Notes: generated by a model from the letters alone, not told the origin. DNA of 7,309 bases from Candidatus Parcubacteria bacterium (GCA_023139655.1 JAGLNE010000055.1:1-7309); one strand, 5' to 3'. Positions 1 through 4,154 are shown, counted from the first letter of the stretch. Numbers and translations are program-made.

Positions 1-73
1 TTCGAACCCACGGAACCCGTGAAGGTTCAACGGTTTTCAAGACCGTCGCCTTCGACCACTCAGCCACCCTTCC
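1..73 (-). tRNA. tRNA-Ser(UGA), 3' end cut by window edge
   Basis: Read on the minus strand, the gene starts with acceptor strand GGAAGGG, then TG and a Ser-type D arm (GCTGAGTGG). The anticodon stem ACGGT/ACCGT encloses the loop CTTGAAA, giving anticodon TGA, which reads UCA. The long variable arm (CCTTCACGGG core) typical of class II tRNA-Ser is present and nearly identical to that of the neighbouring tRNA-Ser. The sequence stops inside the T loop at position 1, so the T-stem 3' side, acceptor 3' strand and any CCA lie outside the window. It sits 27 bases downstream of tRNA-Ser(GCU) on the same strand and is probably cotranscribed with it. Confidence 0.93.
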
Positions 74-100
74 GTGGTATTTTGATAAATAGATATAAAC

Positions 101-190
101 TGGCGGAGAGGGAGGGATTCGAACCCTCGGAACCCGTGAAGGCTCAACACCTTAGCAGGGTGCCCCTTTCAACCACTCAGGCACCTCTCC
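101..190 (-). tRNA. tRNA-Ser(GCU), CCA encoded
   Basis: A complete class II tRNA on the minus strand. Acceptor strands GGAGAGG and CCTCTCC pair over 7 bp, followed by discriminator G and an encoded CCA (positions 101-103). The anticodon stem GCACC/GGTGT closes the loop CTGCTAA, giving anticodon GCT, which reads AGC and AGU. The T arm is GAGGG-TTCGAAT-CCCTC and the long variable arm carries CCTTCACGGG. It is the upstream member of a two-gene Ser cluster. A -10-like TATAAT on the minus strand (216 down to 211) lies about 20 bases upstream. Confidence 0.96.
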
Positions 191-210
191 AAAAATAAAT
201 AACCAGTAAA

Positions 211-216
211 ATTATA
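211..216 (-). promoter_or_regulatory. Probable -10 box for the tRNA-Ser pair
   Basis: On the minus strand positions 216 to 211 read TATAAT, which would place the start of transcription near 204, about 14 bases before the mature tRNA-Ser(GCU) 5' end. I see no convincing -35 hexamer at 16-18 bases upstream, so the call rests on the -10 and its position. It abuts the -35-like element of the divergent promoter for the gene at 280. Confidence 0.35.
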
Positions 217-245
217 TTTACTAGTTTATTGAATAATGTTATAAT
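217..245 (+). promoter_or_regulatory. Extended -10 promoter for the gene at 280
   Basis: A consensus TATAAT at 240-245 is preceded by TG at 237-238, giving the extended -10 form TGnTATAAT. A -35-like TTTACT lies at 217-222 with a 17-base spacer. Transcription would start near 252 and give a 5' leader of about 28 bases with no Shine-Dalgarno sequence. A short palindrome, ATTGT-CA-ACAAT (268-279), lies directly against the ATG and could be an operator or chance. The promoter faces away from the tRNA-Ser genes. Confidence 0.7.
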
Positions 246-279
246 TAATATATATAAATTAACGTAAATTGTCAACAAT

Positions 280-786
280 ATGCCTGACAATAGCACAAAT
301 CAAGATAATGATTACGGGAAAATATTGGCAGAGTGGCATGTAACGGAATATGAAAAATATGAAAGAAGTAAAAAATGGTACATTATAGCAATTACTACCG
401 CCTTGCTTTTAATGCTATTTGCTTTTTTTACCGGTAATTTTTTATTTGCCGTAATTATTATTATTGTTTCTTTAATCGTTATTTTACACGATGGCCGCGA
501 CCCGCATCCGGTTGATATTAAAATAGCCGAAGACGGTATTTTTATTGGGAAAAATTATTACGACTATGATGAAATTAAAGATTTTGCGATTATTTACAAG
601 CCCAGGATAGGAGTAAAGCATTTATATTTAAATTTCAACAGTTTTTTAAAACATCGGCTATCTATTTATTTGGGCAAAGTAGACCCCTTGCAAATTCGTG
701 AAAATCTGCTAAAGTATTTGCCAGAAGACTTAGAACGAACTGACCCTCCTTTATCTGAAACTTTATCAAAGATATTCAAAATATAG
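280..786 (+). CDS. Two-helix membrane protein with cytoplasmic C-terminal domain
   Basis: Predicted product of 168 residues, function unknown. The N-terminus (1-33) is hydrophilic and charged. Two hydrophobic helices follow, about 34-51 and 54-69, separated by a very short turn (TGN), so both ends should lie on the same side of the membrane, most likely the cytoplasm. The C-terminal part (about 75-165) alternates hydrophobic and charged residues as expected for beta strands (VDIKIAEDGIFIG, EIKDFAIIYK, HLYLNF) and ends in a helix (QIRENLLKYLPEDLE). This layout, a helical hairpin followed by a PH-like beta domain, recalls small conserved CPR membrane proteins, but I cannot name a family from sequence alone. 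ATG 280 fits the extended -10 promoter at 240-245; there is no ribosome binding site. It is monocistronic: a terminator begins at its stop codon. Confidence 0.85.
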   Translation: MPDNSTNQDNDYGKILAEWHVTEYEKYERSKKWYIIAITTALLLMLFAFFTGNFLFAVIIIIVSLIVILHDGRDPHPVDIKIAEDGIFIGKNYYDYDEIKDFAIIYKPRIGVKHLYLNFNSFLKHRLSIYLGKVDPLQIRENLLKYLPEDLERTDPPLSETLSKIFKI

Positions 787-823
787 AGAATATTTACAAT
801 TTTAATAATTTCTCTATTTTTTT
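783..823 (+). terminator. Rho-independent terminator after the 280 gene
   Basis: The arm ATAGAGAA (783-790), which includes the TAG stop codon, pairs with TTCTCTAT (810-817) over 8 bp and is followed by a run of T residues to 823. The 19-base loop contains a small extra pairing (TATT/AATA). The stem is AT-rich and moderate in strength. Confidence 0.6.
793..820 (+). promoter_or_regulatory. Possible promoter for tRNA-Arg
   Basis: TTTACA (793-798, five of six matches to the -35 consensus) is followed after 16 bases by TATTTT (815-820, four of six matches to the -10). It would start transcription about 10 bases before the tRNA-Arg. It overlaps the terminator of the preceding gene. The alternative is that the tRNA is expressed by readthrough. 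Confidence 0.25.
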
Positions 824-837
824 ATTTCTAAAAATCG

Positions 838-909
838 GCACCCGTCGTTCAACGGATAGGACACAGCTTTGCGGAAGCTGTAATGTAGGTTCGATTCCTG
901 CCGGGTGCA
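838..909 (+). tRNA. tRNA-Arg(GCG), CCA not encoded
   Basis: A 72-base cloverleaf: acceptor GCACCCG/CGGGTGC, D arm GTTC/GGAC with loop AACGGATA, anticodon stem CAGCT/AGCTG with loop TTGCGGA, a 4-base variable loop, and T arm GTAGG-TTCGATT-CCTGC. The anticodon is GCG, reading CGC and CGU. A at position 20, C35 and discriminator A73 agree with known arginine identity elements. No CCA is encoded (the tRNA is followed by CTAA), unlike tRNA-Ser(GCU) in the same window. Most bacteria read CGU/CGC with an ACG anticodon edited to inosine, so GCG is unusual. The last 17 bases, plus the following C, recur immediately downstream. Confidence 0.93.
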
Positions 910-926
910 CTAACTATACAACAGAT

Positions 927-974
927 GATTCCTGCTTGCCCGCCGTAGCCTTGGCGTAGGCGGGCCGGGTGCAC
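927..974 (+). repeat. Second copy of tRNA-Arg 3' end, split by a palindromic repeat
   Basis: The 18 bases at 893-910 (GATTCCTGCCGGGTGCAC, the T-arm and acceptor 3' part of tRNA-Arg plus one base) occur again as two halves: GATTCCTGC at 927-935 and CGGGTGCAC at 966-974. The halves are separated by exactly 30 bases. Only 16 unrelated bases lie between the two copies. The sequence before the second copy does not match the tRNA, so the duplication covers only the 3' segment. It may be a trace of recombination at the tRNA 3' end, a common integration target. Confidence 0.75.
936..965. repeat. 30-base GC-rich palindromic dispersed repeat
   Basis: Arms GCCCGCC (938-944) and GGCGGGC (959-965) enclose a 14-base middle with a GCC/GGC core, forming an imperfect hairpin in a very AT-rich setting. 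I recall close relatives of this sequence as dispersed elements in Parcubacteria genomes; that is memory, not a search. Its placement inside a duplicated tRNA fragment marks both insertion edges precisely. Confidence 0.7.
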
Positions 975-980
975 AAATAG

Positions 981-1006
981 AAAATACCCATTGGGGTATT
1001 TTTTTT
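981..1006 (+). terminator. Rho-independent terminator after tRNA-Arg
   Basis: AAAATACCC (981-989) pairs perfectly with GGGTATTTT (994-1002) over 9 bp around the 4-base loop ATTG. An uninterrupted T tract runs from 999 to 1006. It ends the tRNA-Arg transcript and isolates it from the structured RNA promoter downstream. Confidence 0.85.
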
Positions 1007-1036
1007 AAGTATTTTTTGAAAAATATGGTGATTTAC

Positions 1037-1065
1037 TTGATTTTCTGCTAATTTTATTATATATT
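1037..1065 (+). promoter_or_regulatory. Promoter of the structured RNA and downstream operon
   Basis: A -35-like TTGATT (1037-1042) and a -10 TATATT (1060-1065) are separated by exactly 17 bases. The predicted start is near 1072, a few bases before the first stable hairpin of the structured RNA (1080), so promoter and RNA boundary agree. It is the only clear promoter I see for the genes at 1295, 2112 and 2907. Confidence 0.65.
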
Positions 1066-1071
1066 AATAAT

Positions 1072-1231
1072 ACAATATAGACCTAAGTCTTTTTAAAGAT
1101 ATGGTCAAAAATCCGACTAAGGTGTAAAGAACTCCTCGTTCAGCATACCTTAGTCGGTCGTAGTTCGAAAGGGCTATGGGCGGTCGCAAGACCGCCGTTC
1201 TGACGGGGAGCTTTTTGTTTCTCGGCTGACC
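1072..1231 (+). ncRNA. Highly structured RNA with tetraloop receptor and pseudoknot
   Basis: Four consecutive helices can be drawn by hand. Helix A (1080-1106): GACC/GGTC, then the internal loop TAAG/TAT, then TCT/AGA; together CCTAAG (1082-1087) and TATGG (1100-1104) form the classical 11-nt GAAA-tetraloop receptor. Helix B (1113-1125 with 1145-1157) has 13 bp with one G-U, and an inner GAAC/GTTC stem (1129-1132/1138-1141) with loop TCCTC. Helix C (1159-1166 with 1171-1178) is capped by GAAA. Helix D (1179-1185 with 1190-1196) is capped by GCAA. The loop of B (TCCTC, 1133-1137) can pair with GGGGA (1205-1209) as a pseudoknot. The 3' boundary is uncertain; TGACC (1227-1231) could pair with GGTCA (1103-1107) as an alternative to helix A. 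No ORF explains this. The LOOT motif RNA of candidate phyla, or raiA RNA, are families to compare; I cannot confirm either. Confidence 0.78.
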
Positions 1232-1245
1232 TTAATTATTTATTT

Positions 1246-1282
1246 TGTTAACTGAATAATCATTTTTGGTAATCAGTTAACA
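1246..1282 (+). promoter_or_regulatory. Dyad next to the ribosome binding site of the 1295 gene
   Basis: TGTTAACTGA (1246-1255) and TCAGTTAACA (1273-1282) are perfect 10-bp inverted arms around 17 bases. As RNA this is a hairpin whose 3' arm ends on the first base of the ribosome binding site AGGAA (1282-1286), so it could modulate translation. As DNA it could be an operator. It is not followed by a T tract, so it is not a terminator. Confidence 0.5.
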
Positions 1283-1286
1283 GGAA
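1282..1286 (+). promoter_or_regulatory. Ribosome binding site of the 1295 gene
   Basis: AGGAA lies 8 bases before ATG 1295. It is notable because the other genes in the window have no recognisable Shine-Dalgarno sequence, and it supports the chosen start. Confidence 0.65.
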
Positions 1287-1294
1287 ACAAAGCT

Positions 1295-2071
1295 ATGAAA
1301 AAAACAAGTAATCTAATTTTAATTGTAGGCATTTTTATGTGCATGATAGGTTTTACTTCTATTGTTTATGCTGATAGTTTGGCTAGTCGTATGGCTGGAA
1401 AAATATTATTGCAAGTAGAAGAAAACGGTGAGGCTTGGTATGTTAATCCAGTTAATCAACAAAAATATTTTCTTGGTAGACCTGCTGAAGCTTTTGAATT
1501 AATGCGAAAGTTAGGGATGGGAATAACCAATGATAATTTAAATCAAATTCCAACAGCAACAGATAGTGCAACAGTTCCTAAAAAAACAGAAGAATCAAAA
1601 ACAGAAACATCAAGCAATGAATCAAAAAATGAAAGTTCGGATAATACTGTATATAAAAGCATCGGGGATGAAACAACATTGTCAACTTATAAATTTAAAG
1701 TAAATTTTGTTAGTGAAAGCAATTTTATTTCTGGTACTTTTGGAACGAAGACCGCAAAGGCAGGTACAAAATTTGTGAACATTAATTTAGATGTTACAAA
1801 CATTACTAATTCAGAGTTTAGTTTTTTTATTGATAGGGGTTACTTGTTTCCAGAAGGCTTTGTCCTTTTGACTGATACAAATAAACAATATAACAGTTAT
1901 GATGATATGATTATGTATTCAGAAAATTCTATTTCAGTGCGTGATTTATCACCAGACATAAAGGAGAATGGTAACTTAGTTTATGAAATTCCGTCAGATG
2001 TTACTTCATACGGGTTAGTAGCGGAAAGTGCAACAGATAATAAATACTATGTGACAAGGTTAACTCAATAA
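1295..2071 (+). CDS. Exported protein with CPR-type N-terminal domain and DUF4352-like domain
   Basis: 258 residues. A classical signal peptide occupies 1-26 (MKK, hydrophobic core 7-24, cleavage after VYA). Residues about 27-88 form a compact domain with the pattern GKILLQVE...GEAWYVNP...YFLGRP followed by a helix (AFELMRKLGMGITNDNL); I recall this domain at the N-terminus of many different Patescibacteria secreted proteins. A low-complexity linker rich in S, T, E and K covers about 89-118. The remainder (about 119-255) resembles the DUF4352 immunoglobulin-like fold: an alternating strand pattern, 'AGTKFVNINLDVTNITN', then 'DLSPDIKENGNLVYEIPSD'. The protein probably acts outside the membrane; its ligand is unknown. 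It is the first gene after the structured RNA and the only one with a clear ribosome binding site. The 2112 gene begins 40 bases after its stop, which suggests an operon. Confidence 0.88.
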   Translation: MKKTSNLILIVGIFMCMIGFTSIVYADSLASRMAGKILLQVEENGEAWYVNPVNQQKYFLGRPAEAFELMRKLGMGITNDNLNQIPTATDSATVPKKTEESKTETSSNESKNESSDNTVYKSIGDETTLSTYKFKVNFVSESNFISGTFGTKTAKAGTKFVNINLDVTNITNSEFSFFIDRGYLFPEGFVLLTDTNKQYNSYDDMIMYSENSISVRDLSPDIKENGNLVYEIPSDVTSYGLVAESATDNKYYVTRLTQ

Positions 2072-2111
2072 ATTATTAATTTAAATTTGGTTTTAGAATT
2101 AACAAAAATAT

Positions 2112-2870
2112 ATGGATGACTTATATTTATTACTGTTTTTCGTCTTTTTTGTTTCGTTAATAGTTGGCTTAATCAAGCCAAGTGCTTTTTCTTTCTTAAA
2201 AAAAGAGATGACAAGAAAAGAGGTGGCAATATTTTTCGGTGCTTCTACTATAGTTTTCTTTATACTATTCGGGATAACAACAGAGCCAACAACTCAAAGT
2301 CAACAGGAATCACAGGAAAATAAAAAAGCTAATCAACAGCCGAAAAAGGAAGAAGTTAAGCAATTAGAAACTGAAAATCAATCGACGGATAAAGTAAAAA
2401 ATGTTGTTAGTGATACTATAGAGCAAACCAAAAACAAAATGGAGCTTACAACTAATGAACCAGTTAACGAGGTAGTAAAAGAAAATACCCCTGTGATTAA
2501 AGAGATAGAAGTGAAAACGCAAACAGCAAGAGATGATATTCTTGCGATATTAAAAACAAATGCTTCTACAGAATGGGGCAATGATTATGAAATGGTACAA
2601 TATGAGTATAATAATCAAGTACAATCATACGATTGGGTAATGGCACAAACAAAATACCCAGAAATTATGACAAAGGCTAAACAAGAATGGGTTCATGATT
2701 ATGAAATGGTTAAATATGAATATAATAACCAAGCGGAGGCATATGATTGGGTAATGGCACAAACTAATTATCTCGACATTATGAATAGTGCTAAACAGGA
2801 ATGGGGAGATGATTATGAAATGGTAAAATATGAATACAATAATCAAGTAGAGGCTTATAAGAGTTTATAA
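2112..2870 (+). CDS. Two-helix membrane protein with 38-residue C-terminal tandem repeats
   Basis: 252 residues, function unknown. Two hydrophobic helices (about 4-22 and 38-55) form an N-terminal membrane hairpin. A long hydrophilic linker rich in Q, E, K, T and N covers about 57-150. The C-terminus consists of tandem repeats of 38 residues: 154-191, 192-229 and a partial third, 230-252. Each starts EWG or EWV and contains DYEMVKYEYNNQ; the first two continue with YDWVMAQT. The units are highly acidic and aromatic and are predicted helical. The last unit ends after AYKSL, about two thirds of the way through the repeat. I recall similar DYEMVKYEYNNQ motifs in unrelated bacterial proteins but cannot name the domain. 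There is no Shine-Dalgarno sequence before ATG 2112. It lies between an exported protein and a tail-anchored protein, so an envelope role is likely. Confidence 0.85.
   Translation: MDDLYLLLFFVFFVSLIVGLIKPSAFSFLKKEMTRKEVAIFFGASTIVFFILFGITTEPTTQSQQESQENKKANQQPKKEEVKQLETENQSTDKVKNVVSDTIEQTKNKMELTTNEPVNEVVKENTPVIKEIEVKTQTARDDILAILKTNASTEWGNDYEMVQYEYNNQVQSYDWVMAQTKYPEIMTKAKQEWVHDYEMVKYEYNNQAEAYDWVMAQTNYLDIMNSAKQEWGDDYEMVKYEYNNQVEAYKSL
2571..2870 (+). repeat. 114-bp in-frame tandem repeat, about 2.6 copies
   Basis: The segment beginning GAATGG at 2571 recurs at 2685 and 2799, exactly 114 bases apart each time. GATTATGAAATGGT occurs at 2583, 2697 and 2811. The array encodes the 38-residue protein repeats and ends with the stop codon. 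DNA-level similarity between copies is high, so copy number could vary by recombination or slippage. Confidence 0.9.
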
Positions 2871-2906
2871 GATTAAAAATAATAAGTATAATTTAAATTG
2901 AACAAT

Positions 2907-3248
2907 ATGGGCACAACAATTGATGATGTAAAATACGATATGCATATTCAAGAAGAATGGGAAAATGAAAGGAGGGCAGTTTTTGAAGCTTTGGAAAATA
3001 TTGCAAATTCAAAAAATATAACAGAGCTACAAAATAATTTATCAGAGTTACGGGATGTTTATAGTTCTGATGTTTCTATTGATAATGAAAGTGTTAGCAA
3101 TTTAATACAAGAATTAGATTTGTCATTACCAAAGTTAAAAGAATATCTTGAAAATAAAGGCGAAGAGGGGAAGAAGATTGATAGTAAATATTTTTATGTG
3201 GGAATTATTATTGCCCTTATATTATCTGTATTGGGTATAATTTTTTAG
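2907..3248 (+). CDS. Small tail-anchored membrane protein, helical cytoplasmic domain
   Basis: 113 residues from ATG 2907. An in-frame TTG nine bases upstream (2898) would add three residues, but nothing favours it; neither start has a Shine-Dalgarno sequence. Residues 1-94 are hydrophilic and probably helical, with coiled-coil-like stretches (AVFEALENIANSKNITELQNN, about 25-44, and SNLIQELDLSLPKLKEYLEN). Residues 95-113 form one hydrophobic helix that ends the protein (YVGIIIALILSVLGIIF), so it should be a C-terminally anchored protein with its bulk in the cytoplasm. I do not recognise a family. It starts 36 bases after the repeat protein and is probably the last gene of the operon begun by the structured RNA. 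Confidence 0.8.
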   Translation: MGTTIDDVKYDMHIQEEWENERRAVFEALENIANSKNITELQNNLSELRDVYSSDVSIDNESVSNLIQELDLSLPKLKEYLENKGEEGKKIDSKYFYVGIIIALILSVLGIIF

Positions 3249-3362
3249 GTAAAATATTTAACTTAAATTATTACACCCTAACAATAAATTTATTATTAAA
3301 TTGTATTAATTTATTTCAGTTCGTATAAGGTGTACAACACCCCGCACAAAAGCAAGGAACAG

Positions 3363-3392
3363 AAAAAATTCTCTAATTTTAAAGAATTTTTT
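3363..3392 (+). terminator. Weak AT-rich hairpin, possible terminator
   Basis: AAAAAATTC (3363-3371) and GAATTTTTT (3384-3392) are perfect 9-bp inverted arms around a 12-base loop. The T run sits in the 3' arm, so it could end transcription of the upstream operon on the plus strand, but with only one G-C pair the stability is low. Confidence 0.3.
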
Positions 3393-3408
3393 GATTAAAA
3401 TATTATTC

Positions 3409-3437
3409 TTGACAGAAATTGAAAAATTATATATAGT
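3409..3437 (+). promoter_or_regulatory. Promoter of the toxin-antitoxin operon
   Basis: A perfect -35 hexamer TTGACA (3409-3414) and a -10 TATAGT (3432-3437) are separated by 17 bases. The predicted start is near 3444, leaving a leader of about 23 bases without a Shine-Dalgarno sequence before ATG 3467. Confidence 0.8.
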
Positions 3438-3461
3438 TTATATATAGCTTTTAACTATATA
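3430..3461. promoter_or_regulatory. Inverted-repeat operator overlapping the TA promoter
   Basis: TATATAGTT (3430-3438) and AACTATATA (3453-3461) are perfect 9-bp inverted arms separated by 14 bases. They cover the -10 box, the predicted start site and the leader up to six bases before the antitoxin ATG. This is where ribbon-helix-helix antitoxins usually bind to repress their own operon. Binding by the product at 3467 is inferred. Confidence 0.6.
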
Positions 3462-3466
3462 AATAT

Positions 3467-3721
3467 ATGAACACCAAACAACAAACGCAAGTTACTTTTA
3501 TAAGTAATAAGGAATTAAAAAATCGTACGATTAAAAAAGCCAAAGAAGATGGCATTACTCTTAAGGCCCTTTTGACAATGGCCATGAAAGCATATCTGAA
3601 TAATGAATTAAATGTATCCTTGCAAGCAAGCAATGCTACTTATGATGAAATATTTTCCGATAAAGACGTGATTGCAAAATCAAACAAGTTAGGTGTTTTA
3701 CTTAAAAAAACTAACATTTAG
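3467..3721 (+). CDS. RHH antitoxin, RelB/DinJ-like
   Basis: 84 residues. The N-terminal half fits a ribbon-helix-helix DNA-binding domain: a strand at about 6-13 (QTQVTFIS), helix A at about 15-28 (ELKNRTIKKAKEDG) and helix B at about 30-46 (TLKALLTMAMKAYLNNE), with the GITLKALL turn typical of RelB/DinJ antitoxins. The C-terminal half (47-84) is variable and acidic, as expected for the toxin-wrapping tail. The gene precedes the toxin with 4 bases between stop and start, and follows a strong promoter with an inverted-repeat operator, consistent with autorepression. The family name is inferred from fold pattern and gene order; RHH antitoxins of other subfamilies cannot be excluded. Confidence 0.82.
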   Translation: MNTKQQTQVTFISNKELKNRTIKKAKEDGITLKALLTMAMKAYLNNELNVSLQASNATYDEIFSDKDVIAKSNKLGVLLKKTNI

Positions 3722-3725
3722 ATGA

Positions 3726-4100
3726 ATGTTTTTAATATTAACTAAGTCGTTTTTAAAAAGGGAGTTAAAACCATTGAAAAAATATTATACTGTAGAAGAT
3801 ATTAAAAAAACGACTAAAAAAATTCTATCTTCGTCTATTCGTTTATCTCATCTAGGATATAAAGAAGGAGAATTAATAAAATTAAGATTAGTTAGCAAAA
3901 CAGCTGGGAGAATTATTATATATGCATATAAACAAAAAGAATTGATTGTTCCGGTTGTTTTACGATTAAAAAAAGATAAAATCATAGGCGAAAATTTGTC
4001 TTTAAATAATGCAAAGGCTAAATCATTAATTTTAGACATGCTTAACAAAACAATGAATGATATTAAAAATGGTGATTATGAAAAAGAGTTGTTAGTATAA
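3726..4100 (+). CDS. RelE/ParE-superfamily toxin
   Basis: 124 residues. The N-terminus is two basic helices (about 6-20 and 23-36). The middle to C-terminal part carries the strand series of the RelE/ParE fold: LIKLRLVSK (50-58), GRIIIYAYKQ (61-70) and LIVPVVLRLKKDK (73-85), then a C-terminal helix (about 95-117). R54, R62 and K82-K83 are the basic residues at positions where RelE-type toxins commonly carry functional residues; this mapping is by pattern only. The predicted role is a ribosome-dependent mRNA interferase or related toxin neutralised by the 3467 product. It starts 4 bases after the antitoxin stop without its own Shine-Dalgarno sequence, so translational coupling is likely. The reading frame is intact. 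It is somewhat long for RelE (usually about 85-100 residues), mostly because of the C-terminal helix. Confidence 0.78.
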   Translation: MFLILTKSFLKRELKPLKKYYTVEDIKKTTKKILSSSIRLSHLGYKEGELIKLRLVSKTAGRIIIYAYKQKELIVPVVLRLKKDKIIGENLSLNNAKAKSLILDMLNKTMNDIKNGDYEKELLV

Positions 4101-4119
4101 AATTATAATAATTATTTTC

Positions 4120-4145
4120 TTGCTACTGAATTAATTCAGTAGCAA
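4120..4145. promoter_or_regulatory. 26-bp perfect palindrome upstream of the abrB-like gene
   Basis: TTGCTACTGAA (4120-4130) and TTCAGTAGCAA (4135-4145) are perfect 11-bp arms around TTAA. It lies 9 bases before ATG 4155 and 19 bases after the toxin stop. Neither strand shows a T tract directly after the stem, so a standard terminator is doubtful. It could be an operator for the AbrB-like dimer, or a 5' mRNA hairpin if transcription starts from the TATAAT at 4104-4109. Confidence 0.5.
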
Positions 4146-4154
4146 AACAAAAAA

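Noticed and set aside
893..974. A complete attL/attR pair bounding a genomic island
   Set aside because: The two copies are only 16 bases apart and I found no third copy further right in the window, so no island is bounded here. The duplication is kept as a finding only.
1105..1217. Additional helix CAAAAA (1106-1111) with TTTTTG (1212-1217)
   Set aside because: It consists almost only of A-U pairs and competes with the better-supported helix A. It is too weak to include in the model.
2378..2846. Minus-strand frames opposite the tandem-repeat protein
   Set aside because: They mirror the low-complexity linker and repeats of the plus-strand gene and have no supporting start signals.
2571..2870. 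Regularly spaced repeats as a CRISPR array
   Set aside because: The period is 114 bp, the whole unit is conserved rather than alternating repeat and spacer, and it lies in frame inside a protein gene.
2970..2976. Strong Shine-Dalgarno-like AGGAGGG
   Set aside because: It lies inside the tail-anchored protein gene. The nearest possible start (TTG 2983) is out of frame and leads to no meaningful product, while the upstream residues look like normal coding sequence.
3271..3341. Inverted TACACC/GGTGTA elements in the 218-base gap before the TA module
   Set aside because: Arms are only six bases and far apart, with imperfect flanks. A nearby GGTGT-ACA-ACACC hairpin has a three-base loop and no clear context. 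I see no gene or convincing structured RNA in this gap apart from the weak hairpin and the TA promoter listed.
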